Assembly (NCBI RefSeq): GCF_014282005.1
Contig: NZ_JACFTD010000018.1
Span: 1 to 64,000, forward strand
Source: Sporosarcina sp. BP05
GTDB taxonomy: Bacteria; Bacillota; Bacilli; Bacillales_A; Planococcaceae
Direction: 5' to 3'
DNA length: 64,000 bases
In this document: piece by piece, positions 60,927 to 64,000 of the stretch
Numbering within the stretch: position 1 is the first letter of the stretch
How the letters are laid out: each line of letters opens with the position of its first letter
Program-made: the position numbers and the translations under genes
The notes under the pieces: model-generated
What the model was told of the DNA's origin: nothing
The model's database searches: none
Seen by the model: the letters and a program-made list of their open reading frames with translations, nothing else

Positions 60927-61592
60927 ATGACTATTACCAATAAGTACAACCTTAATGAACGTGAATCGAAGTTTTTATTAAAGAAAAGTGTTATTGGCCT
61001 GATCCATTCAGCTTCACGTTTAGAAAAGGTGAACACAACCTTTCCGCAAACAAAAACAATTGTAGAAGGGATGAGTGTAAGTGGGATTAGCATGGATGAT
61101 GTACAGATTATTCTCAATCTCAAAAACGCGTATCAATATGTATTGAAACTGCCTAGTGATACGACATTTAATCTGACGACAGCTTGTAAAATAAACAGTT
61201 TTATATCCTATAATGAATCACTGGAATGGGGCGTTTTACGCACAGGGAATGTAGGAATACATGGGGTTGACTATACACCTACAATTCCAATTGAATCAGA
61301 AGTAGTCTCTACACTTAATAGAATTAGGGGTAGCGAGGGCTCACTCACATACAAAGCCTTGAAGTATATGTATTATGCCATGCGAACACAACTATTTTGG
61401 GATGGCAATAAACGTACAGCAATTGTCTCTGCAAACGCAATTATGATGTTAAATGGCTTAGGGATCGTTAATATCAGCGAACAGCAATTAGAGCATTGGA
61501 ATCAATTGTTATCAGAGTTCTACGAAACGAATAATGATGAAAAAATCATTCAGTGGACATATGATAATTGCGTTCATGGAATTGATTATTGA
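60927..61592 (+). CDS. Fic-domain protein lacking the catalytic His
   Basis: The 221-residue Fic-fold protein has the inhibitory-helix-like TIVEGMSVSG (about 48-57) and the core MRTQLFWDGNKRTAIVSAN. The usual H-x-F-x-D-G-N motif is replaced by Q-L-F-W-D-G-N-K-R, so the AMP-transfer histidine is absent while the phosphate-binding DGNKR remains. ATG follows GGAGGG. It may be a regulatory or non-AMPylating Fic; its partner is unknown. Confidence 0.8.
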   Translation: MTITNKYNLNERESKFLLKKSVIGLIHSASRLEKVNTTFPQTKTIVEGMSVSGISMDDVQIILNLKNAYQYVLKLPSDTTFNLTTACKINSFISYNESLEWGVLRTGNVGIHGVDYTPTIPIESEVVSTLNRIRGSEGSLTYKALKYMYYAMRTQLFWDGNKRTAIVSANAIMMLNGLGIVNISEQQLEHWNQLLSEFYETNNDEKIIQWTYDNCVHGIDY

Positions 61593-61901
61593 AATGCTGT
61601 GAAATTCTAACATATTAAGTAATTTTATTGTCATTTAGGGACTATGGCTACTACATGACCAAGGGAAAAGAGACGTAAAATCTTGCAAAGAATTGGCTGC
61701 CCGTAAATGACTTCCTGGAACAGGCATTAGTATAGATTATATAAGCTTGTTCGGCGATCAAATCGCTGTTTTTACAATTTGATTTCATGTAGCTAATCCT
61801 TTTCCTTCTTTCACTAACTTGGGCAGGTTAGTGAAAGAAGGGAGTAGAGGTTTTATGTCGTATTTGACCTATAATGCGAAGTAACGAAAGGGGAGCAGAA
61901 A
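61593..61901. other. intergenic region with D1 repeat
   Basis: A D1-type inverted repeat (TTCTTTCACTAACTTGGGCA/GGTTAGTGAAAGAA) lies at 61805-61845. No gene is seen. Confidence 0.5.
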
Positions 61902-62078
61902 ATGACTGAAAGACTAAGTGATGAAGAGACATTTAAACATTTTCCAATATTAAAACCATTTGCTGATGTTTTGCATGAAATGGCACAAAAAGAAATTATT
62001 TGTTTAATTTGCGGTAAATCAAAAGCCAAAAATGAATGCTTATGTACAGATGAAGAAAATATAGACGAGCAATTTTAA
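61902..62078 (+). CDS. 58-residue putative zinc-binding protein
   Basis: ATG after AAGGGGAGCAG. An N-terminal helix is followed by ICLICGKSKAKNECLC: CxxC plus CxC, which could bind one zinc. No family recognised. It is followed by a D1 repeat. Confidence 0.6.
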   Translation: MTERLSDEETFKHFPILKPFADVLHEMAQKEIICLICGKSKAKNECLCTDEENIDEQF

Positions 62079-62473
62079 CGTCACGGTACGACCATAATGT
62101 GAAATAGTAGAGTAGGTGCTTGTTCAATTAACGGGTACTTTAGTTGAAGTTAGCTGCCTATCATGGCAGCTTTTTTTTTGAGTAATACAGCTAAATACTG
62201 CCGTGAATTGGTGTTATGTTAACTAGAAATGCATATCGTATACATTTTATATTACTTATGGGTCTGTACCGTTTCATAGTGAACATATAACGGAATACGA
62301 TATTTCTCAAAGATAGTTAGTAGAGATCACGAAAAAATGAAACAGTTTTTTCTATTATTTTGATCTGTTTTCATGTTAAATATTCATAAATTATGATAAA
62401 GTGTTATTAATGGATAACGAAAGGTGTTATCCTTGAATAAGATACCGTATGACTGAGAACACTAATCTTAATA
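62079..62473. other. intergenic region before the toxin-antitoxin operon
   Basis: It contains a D1 long-form repeat (62121-62250) and a probable operator GGATAAC-gaaaggt-GTTATCC (62412-62432) about 40 bases upstream of the toxin gene. Confidence 0.55.
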
Positions 62474-62899
62474 TTGGATGTGGTTTTATTGGCAGCATTC
62501 AACGAAGCTACACAGGCCCAAGTTGAAGACGTTTTAAAGAAGATTGTTGATTGTATTCATCGGGGAAATGACCATTTTATCTTTTTAGCACAAAGAGATA
62601 AGAACGAAGCTACTTTGTTGGAATTAGGATTTAGAGCAGCAGATATAAGGCGCATTGTTGAAGAAGAACTAACATATGAAGATTATTACAGAGGACCCAA
62701 TCAAAATGGGAGCAGTAATGTTCCTCCACGATTGCTAAATAGTGATATGTGGGAATTTGGAAAAGTTGTTACTGGAAATGAAACGATGGAAGTTTATATT
62801 AAGTTCAGTTTTATTGAAGACAATGATGGCCCTTTTACCTGTTGTGTTTCTTTTCATAAACCAGATCGCACAATCACATACCCCCTCGAGGCATCATGA
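62474..62899 (+). CDS. MqsR-like toxin of a type II toxin-antitoxin system
   Basis: The protein has 141 residues or slightly fewer; the start is unclear, with TTG 62474 or TTG 62489 possible. The pattern LGFRAADIRRIVEEELTYED...MWEFGK...MEVYIKFSFIED...CCVSFH matches the MqsR/RelE-like RNase fold by its order of helices and strands. It is immediately upstream of an MqsA-like gene, the order used in mqsRA operons. It probably cleaves mRNA. Confidence 0.7.
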   Translation: MDVVLLAAFNEATQAQVEDVLKKIVDCIHRGNDHFIFLAQRDKNEATLLELGFRAADIRRIVEEELTYEDYYRGPNQNGSSNVPPRLLNSDMWEFGKVVTGNETMEVYIKFSFIEDNDGPFTCCVSFHKPDRTITYPLEAS

Positions 62900-62929
62900 G
62901 TGGGGTATGAAAAACAGGAGGAAAAAGAT

Positions 62930-63988
62930 ATGACGTTACAATTAAAATTCTGTGTTCATTGTTTTGAACGAACTCCGGTTGAACATAAATTTGTTACAGA
63001 TAAAGTTGAATTGCATGGCGAAACTATCACATATGAAGCTGAACGTTATGAGTGTACAAAATGTGGACAGTACACAGATAACGACGAATTAACAGATCGA
63101 AACTATAGTACAATTTATCGTAAATATCAGGAAAAGAAAGATATGTTAAAAGCAGAAGATTTTCGTTATGTTCGTAACGAACTTTATCAGGTTAGTACGC
63201 GCGTAATGGCTAAATTAATTGGATGGAGCCCAGCTACTATCTCTCGATATGAAAATGGAAGTTTACAGACGAAAAAACATGATACTCATTTTAAAACATA
63301 TTTAGATCCACGCGCGATGAAACGAGCATTTGATAATTATCGTGATGAACTTGAAGAGAAACCTAAAGGAGCACTTGAAGAAAGGTTATCTTTCTTATTA
63401 GATACAGTAAAATCGAGTGAGTTATTAAAGGGATTAGATGATAGGCTTACTTTGTTAAATATAGAAGATAGAGATGATGAATCGCACATGACTTCTACAG
63501 AATCAGTAGAGAAGTTTTTTATTATAAAAGGGCAAGAATTTAATGACGAAGATGAAGACGATTTAAGAGTTTCTCCTTTAAAGCTTCAGAAATTAATGTA
63601 TTTTTCTCAGGGATGGAGCCATGCTTTCACTGGACACGATTTATTTGAAGATAATTTCCAAGCATGGCAACATGGTCCCGTAATTCCTGATTTGTACCAT
63701 CGGTATAAATCGTATGGTTCGAAAAGAATTGATAAAGATTTTGGTGTATCGATTCATGATTTAGGTTTAACATCTGATCAGTTGAGTATATTGCATTGGA
63801 TATGGGATAAATATAGTAAATTTGAAGCGAAATTTTTAGAGAACTTAACACATATAGAGTATCCTTGGCGAAAAACGCGTGCAGATTTGCCTGATGATGC
63901 GAGTTGCGATTGGGTAATTGAAAAAGATGATATTCATCATTTCTTTGATTCAATGTATCGAACATTAAAATTGCTACAGAGAAATTAA
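62930..63988 (+). CDS. MqsA-like/Panacea-domain antitoxin
   Basis: The protein has 352 residues from the ATG 8 bases after AGGAGG. The N-terminal zinc ribbon has CVHC...CTKC (about 8-45). The helix-turn-helix (TRVMAKLIGWSPATISRYEN, about 90-110) is typical of MqsA-type antitoxins. The C-terminal Panacea/SocA-like DUF4065 domain (about 205-350) has LKLQKLMYFSQGW and AWQHGPVIPDLYHRYKSYG. It neutralises the upstream toxin and represses the operon at the GGATAAC dyad. Confidence 0.85.
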   Translation: MTLQLKFCVHCFERTPVEHKFVTDKVELHGETITYEAERYECTKCGQYTDNDELTDRNYSTIYRKYQEKKDMLKAEDFRYVRNELYQVSTRVMAKLIGWSPATISRYENGSLQTKKHDTHFKTYLDPRAMKRAFDNYRDELEEKPKGALEERLSFLLDTVKSSELLKGLDDRLTLLNIEDRDDESHMTSTESVEKFFIIKGQEFNDEDEDDLRVSPLKLQKLMYFSQGWSHAFTGHDLFEDNFQAWQHGPVIPDLYHRYKSYGSKRIDKDFGVSIHDLGLTSDQLSILHWIWDKYSKFEAKFLENLTHIEYPWRKTRADLPDDASCDWVIEKDDIHHFFDSMYRTLKLLQRN

Positions 63989-64000
63989 TCTAAAGTTTAT

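Noticed and set aside
1..64000. tRNA or rRNA genes
   Set aside because: I looked for cloverleaf-like and rRNA-like segments while reading and saw none; a tRNAscan run would be needed to exclude them.

Overview
The window is AT-rich Bacillales-type DNA. Gram-positive lipoprotein signals, strong AGGAGG ribosome sites, TTG/GTG starts, Rep_3 initiators, IS21 elements and a Tn1549/CD11xx-type conjugation operon all point that way. A Planococcaceae-like host (Sporosarcina or a relative) is a guess. The core, about 10.3-56 kb, is a large conjugative plasmid, or an integrated copy of one. The flanks (1-10 kb and 56-64 kb) look more like host DNA: they carry many copies of short dispersed intergenic repeats that I did not see in the core.

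Layout. 1-10 kb: small membrane/lipoprotein genes, a transposase remnant, an IS21-family element (2271-5113) with perfect 6-bp target repeats, a MurJ-like flippase, and a PadR/membrane-protein regulatory pair next to a decayed duplicate. 10.4-19.3 kb (all +): resolvase with a palindromic res/operator, topoisomerase III, many very small genes, SSB, a Toprim primase-like protein, a ParA interrupted by a stop codon, and a ribbon-helix-helix partner. 19.3-22.1 kb: a second IS21-family element. 22.4-35.2 kb (all -): a type IV secretion operon (lipoprotein, VirB6-like, PrgI, VirB4, VirB1-like lysozyme/M23 peptidase, DUF4315, DUF4366, an InlB-repeat surface protein, Maff2 and the VirD4 coupling protein). 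35.4-40.2 kb: two complete Rep_3 replicons, each with its own iterons. 40.3-45.3 kb: PcfB-like protein, a candidate oriT, MobC-like protein and a MOBP-type relaxase. 45.4-55 kb: ParM/ParR with centromere repeats, RadC, an AlfA-type actin partition pair, and an ArdC anti-restriction protein. 56-64 kb: paralogous lipoproteins, a second copy of the 1.6-2.2 kb segment, a tyrosine recombinase, a Fic-like protein lacking the catalytic histidine, and an MqsR-like/Panacea toxin-antitoxin pair.

Two replicons and three partition modules suggest a plasmid cointegrate. The most unusual feature is two families of large, multi-hairpin, apparently non-coding elements. Family A (about 720-750 nt) occurs at 15.07-15.82 kb and 52.44-53.16 kb. 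Family B has three copies of its head and two of its body between 47.44 and 48.72 kb. Copies differ by paired, compensatory substitutions that keep the stems, so the fold is under selection. Each sits just upstream of genes typical of a plasmid leading region (ssb/primase, ArdC, RadC). I propose they are single-strand promoters/priming sites (Frpo/ssi-like) or large structured RNAs.

A third layer is a set of ACTTGCAAGT palindromes near at least four transcription units, probably the operator/centromere of the ParA-RHH module.
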